NCBI GenBank assembly: GCA_030595925.1 | Contig: JAUVLC010000138.1 | Location: 1-5,676 of the forward strand | From: Clostridia bacterium | GTDB lineage: Bacteria; CBDUZB01; JAGLHV01 | Length of the DNA stretch: 5,676 bases | Reading direction: 5' to 3' | Part shown: positions 5,657 through 5,676 of the stretch, one piece after another | How the letters are laid out: every line of letters begins with the position of its first letter | Numbering within the stretch: the first letter of the stretch is position 1 | The notes under the pieces: model-generated | Databases searched by the model: none | What the model was told of the DNA's origin: nothing | What the model saw: the letters and a program-made list of their open reading frames with translations, nothing else | Translations under genes and position numbers: made by a program

Positions 5657-5676
5657 ATGAAAAAAATGATAAAAAA
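5657..5676 (+). CDS. Start of a gene cut by the window end, probably pilW-like
   Basis: After the PilV-like stop (5645-5647) a new frame opens with ATG at 5657 or, in frame, at 5666. The second is preferred because AAGAG (5652-5656) lies 9 nt before it but directly abuts the first. Only codons for M-K-K-M-I-K are visible, a basic start that fits a prepilin leader. The position matches that of the PilW-like gene in the first module, where the intergenic gap is 13 nt and the ribosome binding site is also AAGAG. Identity as PilW-like rests on that synteny alone. Confidence 0.5.

Noticed and set aside
1-5676. CRISPR array, tRNA, rRNA, insertion sequence or prophage features
   Set aside because: No regularly spaced repeats, RNA gene signatures, transposase motifs or attachment-site duplications were seen on either strand.

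Overview
This AT-rich window reads as a type IV pilus (T4P) minor-pilin locus from a bacterium that uses cyclic di-GMP signalling. Codon use is low-GC, Shine-Dalgarno sites are purine-rich, promoters are of the TTGACA/TATAAT kind, and gaps contain long T runs. A clostridial-type Firmicute or a low-GC uncultivated lineage would fit. The sequence does not settle the taxonomy. All genes lie on the + strand.

Layout: positions 1-206 are non-coding and end in a promoter. A two-gene unit follows, PilV/GspI-like (207-680) and PilW/GspJ-like (694-1380). Next come a promoter region, a GEMM-I (c-di-GMP-I) riboswitch (1539-1634) with an overlapping intrinsic terminator, and a large PilX/GspK-like protein with a DUF4900-like body (1696-3450). 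A 213-nt gap with a strong hairpin precedes a small protein with a signal peptide and a C-terminal membrane segment (3664-3963). A very good promoter then drives a second GEMM-I riboswitch (4032-4128) with a separate terminator, followed by a second, much shorter PilX-like protein (4242-4997). A further promoter drives a second PilV-like gene (5156-5647), clearly paralogous to the first, and the window ends at the first codons of the gene that sits where pilW would be (5657 or 5666 onward).

Working model: the locus is a duplicated set of minor pilins of the V-W-X (GspI-J-K-like) type. In related systems these form the initiating tip complex of the pilus or pseudopilus. The PilV/PilW units have ordinary promoters and no visible riboswitch. 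Each PilX-like gene has its own promoter plus a c-di-GMP riboswitch. The second messenger therefore appears to gate only the PilX-like, presumably tip-located, subunit. The two expression platforms are built differently: in the first the terminator stem reuses the aptamer's ligand-binding strand (predicted ON switch), while in the second the terminator is downstream and independent (possibly OFF, or weakly coupled). Opposite wiring is an inference that needs folding and transcription tests.
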